NCBI GenBank assembly: GCA_003254905.1
Contig: QANU01013251.1
Span: forward strand, 1 to 64,000
Direction of reading: 5' to 3'
From: Nissolia schottii
Lineage: Eukaryota > Streptophyta > Magnoliopsida > Fabales > Fabaceae
Length of the DNA: 64,000 nt
The position numbers were made by a program, and so were the translations under genes. Within the stretch, counting starts at the first letter, position 1, and the number at the start of each line of letters is the position of its first letter. The notes beneath the pieces were generated by a model that ran no database searches, was not told the DNA's origin, and saw only the letters and a list, made by a program, of their open reading frames with translations. This document shows positions 35,656 to 47,519 of the stretch, in pieces.

Positions 35656-36651
35656 GTGAGTCCTCGTCGAACGCTTTTCAATCTCTTTGTTCTCCTTTTT
35701 GTCTTGCTGAAATATATTTATTTCTTTTGTTTTTGTATCTAGGAAATAAAATGCCAAACCTTTTTTTTCCTGGTGAAATCGTTGTGACTTTTAATTTGTG
35801 CTCTCTGTTTTTTTCCCCCCCTGATGTAATCGCTGTAAACCACTCTTATGCTTTTGATATCACAATCTATTGGTTCTCGTTTTAATCTTGGTACTTTTTG
35901 TTTGTTTTGGTTCAAAATCTTGAGCTGTATTTCTTAGGGTTTTCTTTTCGTGTGCGCAACTGTTATTCTGTTCAGGAGCTATCCGTTTATCTGCTAGTGT
36001 TTCTCACTTGCTCCTGAATTTCTGCGTTCAATCATACCTTTTTGGCCTTCTCACATGCTTTCCTTCTTATGTAGAAAGAAAAAGTCGTGTTATGGTTCAG
36101 TTTACTGTGTGTTGTGTTGTGGGAGCCATGTGAAAGTAACTTCAGGTGCTTGGTGTCTAATAATTTGATATTTTCAAGTGCTTTAGCTTCTTATGTTTTA
36201 TTGAAGCATCAGGCTTTTTTTTTCTTTTTCTTTTTCTCGTTTCTTTTTTTTTTCTTTTTCTTTTTCTCGTTTCAAATTGAAAGAAGATAATTTTGAATTA
36301 CTCTTTGTTTATACGTGTTTGTGTCTTTTATGTGTATGTTATTGTGCTTATAATTGTGTAAAAATGATCCATTTGTATTTAAAGTATGTTCAGCAAAATA
36401 TGCATGTGTTCTTTGGCTCTGTCTCTCCCAAAATTATGTGTGCTGTGCACTTCCTTTAGCGTTAAATGTCCCGCATATGGTTTTAATTGGCCCGTTTTGC
36501 TTAAATTATGATTCTTTTTTAATGCAATACCTGAATGTTTGCAACTTGTATAGTCGGCAATGTAATTGTGTTTAGCCCAAAAATGGAAGAAACAAAATGA
36601 TAGTCTGCACTGTTTTGGTCTAAAATAAACTCTTCATAAATGTTTCTATAG
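35656..36651 (+). other. Intron in the 5' UTR of EBP2
   Basis: A CCACG|GTGAGT donor and a TTTCTATAG acceptor place a 996-bp intron immediately before the exon that holds the start codon. The exon before it has no ATG. The intron is T-rich throughout and contains a tandem poly-pyrimidine duplication at about 36211-36273. Such leader introns often raise expression in plants; that role is inferred here. Confidence 0.7.
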
Positions 36652-36656
36652 GTTGA

Positions 36657-37526
36657 ATGGAGGTGCCTTGGGAAAATGATGATACAATGACTGACAGCAA
36701 AACTGAAGATCTAAATGAGGAAATGTCACCATCAGAATCAGAATCAGACGAAGATGTGAAATTAGCTGAGCCATCTAAGACTGCAGTTTATAACAGAGAT
36801 GCTCTGTTAGATAAACTTGGAGACATCAGTTGGCCAGAGAATGCGGGATGGATTCACACGCTCTCCATTGATATCGATCAAGAGCAAGAAGTAGATGTCA
36901 ATGATGATTTGGCACGCGAGCTTGCGTTCTACACACAGGCATTGGAGGGGACTAGGCAGGCCTTTGAGAAGCTTCAGTCGATGGGTCTCCCTTTTCTGAG
37001 GCCTGCTGACTATTATGCCGAAATGGTGAAGACAGATAACCACATGGAAAAGGTGAAAGGTCGACTATTGGCAGAGAAGCGGAAGATGGAAGAGGCTGAT
37101 GAGAGAAGAAAGGCGAGGGAAGCCAAGAAATTGGCGAAAGAGATCCAGGCCCAGAAACAGAAAGAAAGGGCTAAGCAGAAAAAGGATCAGATCGAATCTG
37201 TTAAGAACTGGAGGAAGCAGAGGCAAAAGAGTGGGTTTGCTGATAGTGGCAACGATGGGGATCTGAGTTTTGACTTTGAGGATGGTAAAGCATTTGAGAG
37301 GTCAAAGAAGAAAAGGCCAGGGGTTTCTCCAGGTGATCGGTCAGGAGGGAAGGCAAAGCAAGCCAATGGAAAGGGAAATAAACTAAAGAAAAGGGAAATT
37401 AAGAATTCCAAATTTGGCTTTGGAGGCAAGAAGGGATTGAAGAAGCAGAATACAGCTGAGACCACTTATGAGGTTCGTGGATCAAACAAGGGTGATGCCA
37501 AAGGAAATAAGAAGAGAAAGAGGTAA
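36657..37526 (+). CDS. EBP2: rRNA-processing protein EBP2 homolog
   Basis: A single coding exon of 289 codons plus a stop. The product resembles eukaryotic EBP2 (EBNA1-binding protein 2 homolog), a nucleolar protein needed for 27S pre-rRNA processing and 60S subunit assembly. In order, it has an acidic Ser/Glu-rich N-terminus (residues about 8-40), then the conserved core with LARELAFYTQALEGTRQAFE and LPFLRPADYYAEMVK (about 85-130). A long Lys/Glu/Arg coiled-coil follows (about 130-200), with KLAKEIQAQKQKERAKQKK, then a basic tail with SKFGFGGKKGLKKQN (about 248-265) and a KKRKR end. The length fits plant homologs. The ATG at 36657 is only 5 nt after the leader-intron acceptor. No break is seen. 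Confidence 0.93.
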   Translation: MEVPWENDDTMTDSKTEDLNEEMSPSESESDEDVKLAEPSKTAVYNRDALLDKLGDISWPENAGWIHTLSIDIDQEQEVDVNDDLARELAFYTQALEGTRQAFEKLQSMGLPFLRPADYYAEMVKTDNHMEKVKGRLLAEKRKMEEADERRKAREAKKLAKEIQAQKQKERAKQKKDQIESVKNWRKQRQKSGFADSGNDGDLSFDFEDGKAFERSKKKRPGVSPGDRSGGKAKQANGKGNKLKKREIKNSKFGFGGKKGLKKQNTAETTYEVRGSNKGDAKGNKKRKR

Positions 37527-39058
37527 ATACATGCTGATATGTCTTGAGGAACGGATAACATGGAATGTGCCAATGGCGGTACCTTGGGAATTTTTATCTG
37601 CTATTTTAGTTTCATTTTCATGGAAGTACTTATTTAAACTTGATAAGCTTTGTTGACAGTTATAAATTCTTATATATCTACTCCAAATTTTGATACTTAG
37701 TTCAATGTTCTGTTACTATGTGCTGTCTGTTGCTAACAGGGTATTCGTTGTATGTTGCTCTTTTGAGCCCAAGACCAGTGTAGTAGACATGTTTATTTTA
37801 GTTGTCTTTAAATTTTCTTCTTTAGTTCTTATACGCGTTGAGCGTGTTGTTTTGCTTTAAGATAATGAAAAAATGTGATAAGAAATTGTTTTCTCATTTC
37901 TATGGTGTCAAACTGAAATTATCCTTGCATAATTATCCTTGCATACTGTAAACGAGTATGCAATAGTCGCTAATTTATAGAAAAAGGAAAGCTTGAAGTG
38001 CTGATACAATTAGAAAGAAAAGGAGATTGATCTACAATTGTATCATGGTCATGGAGCCAAGAAGTTCGAATCCTTATATTCAGTAATGCCACGGTATTTT
38101 CATACACATCTGAGTTAAAATGTCATGTACTACCAGAAACTGAATTTGCCAAAATAGCCACTTGGTTCTGCCATGCATTCCATGCAATTTAGCGATGCCC
38201 AAGCACCTTTGTCGCCGTTAACCTATCCCAAAATGCTCGTAAACTATCAAGAGTTTTATTTTGACGGAGGACGTAAAAATGGATAAAAATAAAGCCACTC
38301 GTTTTTTAATATCGAGCACAATCCTCATCGCTTAATATTTCAAGCATAGTTACGGAAGGAATCGCGTGTGGTTTGGCATGTATCTAAGGTCAAGTGTGTT
38401 TAAAAAGTTTACTCCTGGAACTTTAAAACTTAATTTGAGCAAAAATTATAAGAAATGTTATCTCTAAACCATGACTTGAAGGTTTCCAGAACTCTAAAAT
38501 TATAATTTAAATACCTCTAAACGATGTTTCAACGATATCCGAGAACCAAGTATGCTTGAAGGCTTCTGGTTTTTGGAATTAACTATGACAAAAAAAAGGG
38601 GATAAAATTAGGAGTGGACTACTTACTGCAGAGGTAATTCGTGGAGTATTAGTACACCGTCAAGATGTATTAAGATGATTGATCTAGGCAAGATATGGTG
38701 CAGATGCCTCCTCAAGTCTCAACATTATTGATTAAGGGGCGTTTAGGGGAGAAAGGTTGGGCTTCAAGAAAAGAAATTAATTATTCCAATTTGTTAGGGG
38801 CAGAAAAAAAGAAGGGATTGAAAATATGAGGAAGGGAAAATAGTAAAAAATCTATAGATAATACACGCAATAATTCATCTCATAAACATGCACCGGGGTT
38901 CGGTTCAATGCTATGATAAAAGAAAACTGAGAACTGAAAAGAGATTCTACTGTGAAATAGAGGTCAGAACAATGTCAAGTTTCATTTAAGTTCAGAAAGC
39001 TAATTCATTTCTTATCCATTTAAAATTCTCTCATTTCAATCATTTCACATCCAGCTAG
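37527..39058. other. Region between the convergent EBP2 and PBG1 genes
   Basis: It contains the probable EBP2 3' UTR (to about 37.9 kb) and the 3' flank of the minus-strand PBG1 gene. In between is AT-rich, non-coding DNA with no recognisable repeat. Confidence 0.5.
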
Positions 39059-42000
39059 CTACCATGAACCTTCAGCGCCCACTGTTGGATTCTTGAAGGC
39101 AGAGAATTCCCAGTAAGTTTTCAATGAGAATGGTGGGAAAAGAGTAGCACCTTCTTCAGTAATTTTAGCTATCTGCAAATTCAACATTACAGATGTACTA
39201 ATATCGAAACGCAATAAATAAGCCATTTAACTAAAGTAATATTATATAAAGGATAAGAATCCAACAACAAATGAAGAAAGAAGTTATTCAGTTCAGATCC
39301 AGGCCTTGTATACACATGATAGAAAGGATGCAATGAAGAATCAAAGTTCACTGATTTAGCACCATCTAACATTCCTAACTCGTAGTAAATAAAAATACAT
39401 ATATAGAGTTTCTGCAATCAAGACTTGAAACATAAAATAAGCATTGTGATTGGCTGCCAACCAAGATCTTCTACAGGCAGGGACAGTAAAAGAAAATGAA
39501 AACTTTGCATTTTGACAACAAACAAGATGATGTACTCAACAAATTCAAAACATAACCAGCAGACTCACAACAATCTAGTAGCAACTACAAGCAACCATCT
39601 TCTAGGTGTTCTCACCTTCCACTTTATCATACAATTACAAATAATAATTCTTTCCATCCCTCTTTTAAGCTGCTTAAGTTCTTATTTAGTTCCCCTAAAT
39701 GTGAAGGAAACAACCCAACCCAACCCAATACTTCATATCAGATATTCCTATTTCTTTTACTTTCCAGTCAGTTCAGGGTTCCAAGTTGAAGCATTCATTA
39801 TTCAGACTGTCAAGATTCTATATCCAAACTAAGTTGAGCTGAGCTAACATAAATAAATACCCATGCAACGAAACCATGGTCCTGATTCCGGAGTAGCTTC
39901 AGATAATTATAGTTAAGCTACATGCCATCTAGAAACCTACTAACTTGTCTACCCTATGGGCTAAGTGGAGACTAGAACCCATGAGGATCCAGCCCTAGGA
40001 AGAAAAGGTCCACATAGAGATCAGAGGATCATGTTAGTTATTGCTAGCAGCTCTAAAAGCTACCAATTGAACTTTCTTAAGAATGGCTAGACCTGGACCC
40101 TATACTTCTCAAGGGATTAAATGTGATACTAGAAAAAAAAGAACTCTACTAAAAGCAATGTAGCTCGTTAAATAATGACTATAGTGAGCTGCAGACAAAA
40201 TCATCATTCAATTCCAAAGATCCACTTTCAAATTCTGTTCATAATTCCCTACCTATCTAATAGTGTTTGCTTTTCTACCCATATAAGGAATCCATTCATA
40301 ATCCAAAATCAATAAGAATTTTGGGCACTGTCACAAAAGATGAGCTTGAAATAGAGAAGACAGAAACTATAGGAACATATTAGGAAATATGAGGAAAATA
40401 TTCTCAAAAATGAGTGTAGCACATAGTCCCTGTACAATGGGCATGCTAGTGCTGAGTAAAGATGAGCCGTTTAAGGGAGATGTAGGACATATTTTCAGAT
40501 TTTATTTAGCAGAGGCAAGAAGAGGAAAAAGAACAAACCTGAATCTTGTTGACAGCAGATCTATCACGATATAAAAGCACGCACATACACTTCTCCAATA
40601 ATTTGATTCCTTCTTCAAAGGTTAAATCTTCATGCCACTCATCACGGAGAATTGGCCTAGCAAGATGATTCCCAAGCCCTGTTGCTACATGATTGTCTTC
40701 AAAATTAACACCAATCATGTTGACCTGAATAATATTCACAAAATTGAATAAGCTTTTGGTTAACTCACTGTGAAACGAAATAAAAGAAAGACCATTTTTA
40801 TACCGTGCCAAGGTACTTCTGCCCATTTTTCACACCACCAAGTACAAGTGAGTTCCACAATGGGTTGAACTTGTTACGCCTATTATACATGACACGAGTT
40901 AAATAATTGTGCACTTCCTTAGGCCCCAGAGAGTTCCCGTCATCCCACATGTTGTCATAAAGGCTGCAGCAGCAAAAAGTCAAAACCAACTGTTACATAG
41001 GAATGTTGAAATTTACCATAGAAAAGGATGGGAGGAAAAATAAACAGATGTACTCTTTAGTCTTTACCTCAATGTTTGAAACAAAATAAAATATGAACGT
41101 CATGAACGGGAAAGAAGCATATGCAAACCATTTACCTAAACAGACCCTTTTGTGCTACACTTATTTAAAATAACACATGCTTACTTAATAAAAAAATTGT
41201 GTGTACTTAAGTGACAAAATTAATACATAAATAAACAAAGAGTGCTTACATAAGCTCATCAAGGTAGCGTAGAATCTCCTGAAAGTCACTTATTTCCCCA
41301 CTGGCACCAAGAAGAGAATGTTTCCCAATAGACTTCAAACGATCAATGCTCTTGTACCGTAGGGTAGAGCCATAGGAACCTAATAGTGTATCCATCATTG
41401 AAATGAGATGCAGAATGAGGCCAGTAGTAAAAGAAATCAGAACTACGCACATCTGATGCTGCAGAACACCAACTACTTAACCAGAACTTGTAACAAATCA
41501 TCCAACTCACTTTTCCATCAAAAACCACTCTCCAAAATCAATGTAAATATCCATAGGAATCAGATTCAGATGCCATTGACATAGAGCATTCTAGTATGAT
41601 TATGAAGATAAACAAACACACTAATAACAGCAACATGCCAAGATTACGTGACAGAAAATAATCCCAGCAACAAGAATGCACATCTTATTTCTATCAAAAA
41701 ACAAAAACATTAAAAAAAAAAAAAAAAACTTAACCATTTATCATATCATATAATACATCATACAATTCAACCAGATAACGCAATTTGTTCCAATTCCCAA
41801 CGATAACAAAGAACCGCAATTTCAGTATCAGACTCTTCTTACCTCCCATGTCAGCAGCCATAAGAATACCATCCTTGTATTTGAGGGCGACCACAGAGGA
41901 TCCGGTCACATAAGGGTACCTAAACGAAATTTAGGGTCAATAATAATAACACTTCTCTTCTACACGAAAAAAAATCAGTAACTACTAAATTGCAATTAAA

Positions 42001-42118
42001 AAAATCGAATTTCTACATTGAAATTTGCAGATAAAGGAATATGGAACGAAGGAACAGAGAGTAACACGTACAGAGTTCTCTGTGTATCAGCAGCTACTGA
42101 GTCTGAATTTGAGGCCAT
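39059..42118 (-). CDS. PBG1: 20S proteasome subunit beta type-4 (PBG1)
   Basis: Six exons on the minus strand: 42118-42072, 41919-41843, 41379-41250, 40963-40804, 40724-40539 and 39172-39059 (TAG). All five introns are GT-AG. The phases fit and the product is 237 residues. The text matches plant PBG1: YVTGSSVVALKYKDGILMAA, then DMGGSYGSTLRYKSIDRLKS, GASGEISDFQEILRYLDEL, DNMWDDGNSLGPKEVHNYLT, NKFNPLWNSLVLGGVKNGQK and GNHLARPILRDEWHEDL. This is a non-catalytic outer beta-ring subunit (mammalian PSMB4, yeast Pre4). It has no catalytic Thr1 and helps close the two half-proteasomes in cytosol and nucleus. The start is the Met of MASNSDSVAADTQRTLY. An in-frame Met further upstream would add an unlikely leader. 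No break is seen. Confidence 0.95.
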
Positions 42119-42710
42119 CGTAATGAAGCAAGAAAACAAACAATTGCAGAGGAAGGAAGTAGAGAGTAGAATAGAAGCAAGGGACGGAGACAACGGCGTC
42201 GTTTTATAAAGTTTATTGTGAGAAGAAACGTCTGCAAAGTGGAAAATAGTGAGAGCGGATCCTCCCAATTTCCCTTCTCACATGACACTGTCAATTGCTT
42301 AATCTGAACCGTCCGTTCGAATTAAAACACATCGACGCCCAAAAATAAAAAGCAATATTGGCATCATAAAAAAACCCAACCCTTCTTTTGTTCCTCTCTC
42401 TCATCTATGTCAAAAGAGACTTGAGGAAAGACGCTATTGTCACCTGCTAGAGCCACCAGACCCTCTGACTTCAAATCCAAATCCCCTTTTTCTTCTCTGA
42501 TCTATGGCGTGCCCTCTTTTTTTTTTTTTTTTTTTTTTAAATAAAAGAACAGTTGGAAAGGTCACCATCCCCTTTTTTCTTCTCTGATTTAATTTCAAAT
42601 GCACATCCATCAGAGCTATAAAACGCGCTTAAATTGAAAAAGGATTTTACTCATTAGATACTTCATTATCTTAGCATACTCATGGTTTAAACACTGAACA
42701 ATAAGTCCTT
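42119..42710. other. PBG1 promoter region and flank
   Basis: This is the 5' flank of the minus-strand PBG1 gene. It includes a poly-T run at about 42518-42538. No clear TATA box or other motif could be assigned. Confidence 0.4.
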
Positions 42711-42880
42711 TTATGGCTTAGTTGGCAAGAGCATTGACACAGATTTTCGGATTGGAGGTCCAGAAGTCCACGCCGCGAGAATCAGCAACGATGCCGTGAG
42801 CACGTCGGTAAGAGCGGCATTGGCGCACAAAGAGCAGCGATATTCGTTGTTAGAACCCCTCTAATTTTTTTCAACATCAA
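42711..42880 (+). mobile_element. Possible tRNA-derived SINE
   Basis: The sequence tggcttagttggcaagagc resembles an RNA polymerase III A box. It is followed about 35 bases later by a degenerate B-box-like ggaggtccagaagtcc, and the unit ends in taattttttttc. That is the layout of plant tRNA-derived SINEs with a T-rich tail. No target duplication was established and no family is named. Confidence 0.4.
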
Positions 42881-43812
42881 TGTTTTGAGTTGAACTGAAA
42901 TTTGTCCTTAATTTCTTTTGCTATTTTCACCTTTGAGACAACAAAAGAAAATTTTGAAATTGTTTAAAATTAGAGACCCTTGAATCATAATTGTTATTGG
43001 TATGTGTTAATTCAACTTGACAAAATGATTGTCATCAATTGAGTTTGGGATTTAGAGTTCGCAAATATCCCTTTCATTATCAAAAGTCTAGAATTGGCCT
43101 GGATTAAATGAAAAATGAATACAGTTGTTTCCTTCTTATTTTTTTTGTCTTTCCCTTTTGCGTGAATGTTGCAAAAAGGAACCATAATGAGAAAGGTAGC
43201 CTTCATGGTCAAACAGAGAGCAATGTCACACCGCCATAGCTGCTCCCTCGACCATCCCTTGCATGCCTTGCTGCCTCAAATTGGTATTTTAGAGTTGTTG
43301 CAAAGGAAGAGGACGCTGTTCGTGCGCAGCTGCCGTCGTCCACCATGCACGGATCACCGTGCTCTGTCTCTGGTTGAAGTTGTGGGCCTAGACCTTGAGA
43401 GGGCAAAGACAAAGTGAGAAGGTGGAGCTGCGGCACATGAAAGGAGAAAATCCTTTTCATTATTGACCATTGATCTAATTTAATTGTTATGGTCCATCCA
43501 GATTCCACACTTGACAGTGACATGTTAAGAAGAGAATTGAGAAGATCTGCTCCCTCTTTTGTGAGGCTAAAAAGGGATTGACTCATCAACAATTAAAGAG
43601 AAAAAAAAAAAAAAAAGGTAAAACCTTGTTTTGGTCTCCTAAATGTATAGTTGTCCCGATAATAGTCCTCCAACAAATTTGGTCACGAGATTAGTCTTTC
43701 AATGATCAAAAACATCACCACATTAATCCAACAAATCTTGATGATTACGAAACTTGGTTCCTTCATTCTTCCTTTTCTGCCCACAAAAGGAGGCATTGGT
43801 AAACAAGTGAAC
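42881..43812. other. Non-genic stretch downstream of the cysteine synthase pseudogene
   Basis: It includes a GC-richer patch (43200-43440) with unrecognisable frames. The part just below 43812 matches the intron between exons 5 and 6 of the intact cysteine synthase gene, so the duplication ends near 43.7 kb. Confidence 0.45.
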
Positions 43813-45145
43813 CTTGATGTCCGGGTTCCTCTCCTTGAGGAAGCTGCCAGCACCCGTTATAGTGCCCTTAGCTCCTATCCCCGCAACCAAAGCATCTACT
43901 TTCCCTCCAGAATATCTCCATATCTCAGGGCCAGTGGTCTCATAATGAATCTGTTGGGATGAGAATATGGTCTCATACAAAATAGACGAATGTAGCTTGT
44001 ACCACTTTTGAGGACAGTTTTACAGAGTTGTGTTTTGCATACTCATTTTGTGCGAGACACCGTACCGACTCATACCCCATCCATCTCTAGATGGAATTCT
44101 AATGGAGCCCACATCCTAATAGATCTCATCCAACAGTAGATAGGATGTGAGTCGACATAGTATCCCATACAAAATGAGCACATATATAATTTCTCTTTAA
44201 AAGAGACTAAGATATGTCCTTAAACTTTGGTTGATAGTGACTTTTAACTTTTCTCTCGATCAATGCTTAAGGACAACTTAGGGTGTTCCTTTAAAGACGT
44301 CCACACAAGTAATAAAAATAACATTACTTTAAATAATAGGCTACGATTCTTGCATGGAAACAAACCTAGTATCTCATACTCAGATTTAGGAACACTTGCA
44401 GGAGTGAGACCTTACCAAATTCATTGTGTGCGGCTAAGTATAACACACTAGATTTGTAAATGTGCAAGGATTTTTCATATGAATGTAAAAAAGATTACCT
44501 CTGGTCTGGCAGGATTATCAATCTGGCGCAGCATAGTCCTTCCAGGTGTCTTGGTTATTATCTCCTTGGCCTTCTGAAGAACTGCGTTGGTTCCTTTATC
44601 AGGGTCCATCTGATGCACCTCAGCCCCAAAGGCTCGAAGTACAACTTTTCTCTCAAGATTCACCGAAGCTGGCATAGCCACTATGACCTTATAGCCCTTC
44701 AATGCAGCTATGAATATTGATCCAATGCTGGTGTTACCACTTGTGGCGTCAACGAGAACACTTTTTCAACCATTTGTTCAAAAAGGATGATTAGACTTTC
44801 TTGCATCATACATTCAACAATATTTGACAAATGAGACCCTTTCCAAGTGTACAACACATGACTCACTAACCTTTCCAGGTGTAATGAGACCTTTGTCCCT
44901 TTGTCCTCAGCGTCTTTGATCATGCTAAATGCTAACCTGAGTGGGGAGAAAAAGAATATCATTGCAAATTCTCAAATGAAGATCCTAATCACCAGATAGT
45001 TAATTTGTAAAAAATGAAGGAATTTCATTTCATGCCTATTTTTGACCCTGGAGCAGGGTTGCATTGACTCTAGTTTAACAGCAATACGGACTACACATCC
45101 GTCCATGATGCTGTTCAGGTATACCATTGGGGTATTACCAATTAA
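43813..45145 (-). pseudogene. Truncated cysteine synthase (OAS-TL) pseudogene
   Basis: Minus-strand copies of exons 2-5 of the intact gene at 56.6-60.1 kb: 45145-45036, 44936-44871, about 44763-44499 and 43950-43813, with matching introns. Exon 1 and exons 6-10 are absent. The third block has an 8-bp duplication (ctttgtcc twice on the plus strand), which shifts the frame. Two bases are missing at the start of the next exon, at the splice acceptor. The cofactor-pocket motif TSGNTG is TSGNTS and the GTGGT loop is GAKGT. The PLP lysine context SSVKD is SRVKN. These losses show decay after duplication. The first intron of the block keeps the same GC donor as the intact gene. It lies on the same strand about 11 kb from the intact copy, with the PPR gene between. 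Confidence 0.85.
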
Positions 45146-47519
45146 CTGTACAGGGAAAAGCAAACTAGATACTAGTAATATTCTTAACTAAATGTAAAGA
45201 CAAAAGGGAAATGTTAAATTTATTTGTGATTTGGCATGCAAGATGACCTTTTAGGGTGTGTTCGTGAGTTTTGTTTTGGAGAGGAAGGAAAACAAAGGAA
45301 AGGGTTTGGGGAGCTTAATCATACCATGTTGCAAAGATTCTAAGGTACATGTTATGACTGAAGTGTTTTGAATATGTCTGGTCACATTTCAGCGTAATTT
45401 AGGTTTGTATAGGTTTCAATCTTAAAATGAAAGCATCTGTTAGAAGAGGGAAAAAGAGAATTCAATGAGAATGCTACTTGTGGATATGGTAATCAAATGC
45501 ATTTACATTTTTAAGAGCTAGATGAAAATCTTCATTAGAAAGTGTTTCATCAAATGCCACATACATATTAAAGAATAATGAGCGCAATATAATTTGTCAC
45601 AAGTGAATCAACAATTTACTATTCTGATTGTTTTTCTTTTATGTAATTACATTAACCAAAAACAGGAAGCTATATCGTCTTGAACATGATATAGTAAATT
45701 TCTTTCTAAGTGACAGGTGCAACAGCTTTTCCCTCAAATTAGGCATGCAGTTATGAAGAATCTTAGTTTACTGGCTAAAGTTATCAAATCAAGTCTGGAT
45801 CAGCGTGGAAAATGCACTAGAATAGTGCAATAACCTCTTCAATAACAACATGCTAGCATGCCATCAACTTAGTGCCTGATGATCACACTTCTTTCGGTTA
45901 GGAAAATTAAACATATAATTCATTCATGCGAACAAGAATCAATCAAATTAAGATTTTCTTATCCCCCAGGCCCCTATTATTTCAACCCCCCCACCCCCAC
46001 CCACCCCAGAAAAAAAAAAAAAAACACCCACGCACAGACATAAAAAAGAAGAGAGAAAATGATAATCCTAAGTGAGAATGTGGATATGAGTACATTTTTT
46101 TGGTACTTCAAAAATTACATTTAATGAGGTTTGGATCTCAGATCTAATGCATATTACCTAAACCCCTCACCACTAGACCAATCCTAGTGGCTTGATATGA
46201 ATACATTAAAACCTCACTGGATATCACCCAAAGATAGGGCAAACTAGATTATCACCCAAAGATAGGGGGGAAAAACTATATTTATGCAGGTTGGAAAGAG
46301 GGATGATGCACTTAGACACATGTTGTTTTAAAAATCTTAGTGCATAATGATGCCACACTCCTGGTGGAGGATCTTGCATGGAAATCTATGCAAAGGAAGC
46401 ATTAAAGAAGATGTACAATGGTAAATAAGATGGGCCAGGTAATATACGGGTTGGTGCAGCATCACTGCACCAGTGGGCAGGAACAATCACAATTACAAGT
46501 AGTTGCAGGGTAGCCATTGACAATATGAAGCAAATGGATGTTGAGATGAGATGAGCCCATCACTGGGATTGGGGAATAGACTGACTATCAAATTGGAACC
46601 GGGGAATGGGTGTTCAGACTTGGTCTGGTCCAAGGGTCCAAGCAAACTGCAAGGCTGTGCTCACACAAGTTTGACACTTTAACCCACAAGGTTAAGTAAC
46701 ATGTCTCACATGGGCCAGTTCTATGCCAGCTGAGGGTATTAAAAAAAAACTAAAGAAGAAAACTACCCCAGATTTGGCAGGATGAGCCACGCTGGCTATG
46801 AGCCAAAACAAATTTAACTGCTCTAATTACACCTGATAGTAATAGAGCCTAGCTACGCTGCAAGTTAGCAAATGCTATGAAGTGAAATGCCAATAAGAGC
46901 AACAAATTAGTGAAGCAAATATGAGAATGCCAAGGTTAGCACCCACCAATGTGAAAATAACTGCCTAAGGTGGCTTGACATGTGAGAAGATGAATGTAGA
47001 CCTCAACGAGAAAAATAGGAGAAACAGAAAATAAAACATTAGGAGGAGAAATCATTAAAAAATAACCTTGCTCGAAATGGTTTTAATAAATAATTGGTCT
47101 TGGATAGATCATAAATTCTGAATGGGTCACTTGATCTATGTAGCTAACCCAATATAGTGGGAGAAGGCTTTTGTTGTTGTGATTGTACTGTTGTTAACAG
47201 TATCAACATTTGACCAGCACATTCAGGTGCATGCCAGAAAAATAGAACCACATAACAGAAACTACTGCAGTTGAAAAAGTTGCAGCATACTAAATCTATG
47301 ATTTATCGATTTAGTATAATCTCACTGGATTATCAGCCCAATATCATAGAGGAGAAAAGCACATGTTGGGACAAGGTGGGATAGTGATGCACTTAGACGT
47401 AGGTTGTGCTAATGACTTCCTAGTGCCTATGTGATGATAGCAAAGGGTGTCACACGAGCTCACAAGAAAATTGATACAAGGGACAGAAAACAAGAGTTGT
47501 CCACAGCACAGAGTGGCAC
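45146..47519. other. Intergenic region, no gene seen
   Basis: AT-rich, with a short C/A-rich run at about 45985-46025. Two loosely similar stretches containing gatgcacttagac (about 46303 and 47391) may be copies of a dispersed repeat. A possible minus-strand tRNA-like SINE head lies at about 46135-46190 (ggtctagtggtgagggg on the minus strand). If the PPR gene has a short last exon it must lie here, but I could not place it. Confidence 0.4.

Noticed and set aside
42711-42790. A real tRNA gene
   Set aside because: It has an A-box-like start, but no cloverleaf with matching acceptor stem could be drawn and the B box is degenerate. A SINE head is more likely.
43166-43592. Possible gene in a GC-richer patch next to the cysteine synthase pseudogene
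   Set aside because: Frames on both strands overlap without a recognisable product or splice pattern.
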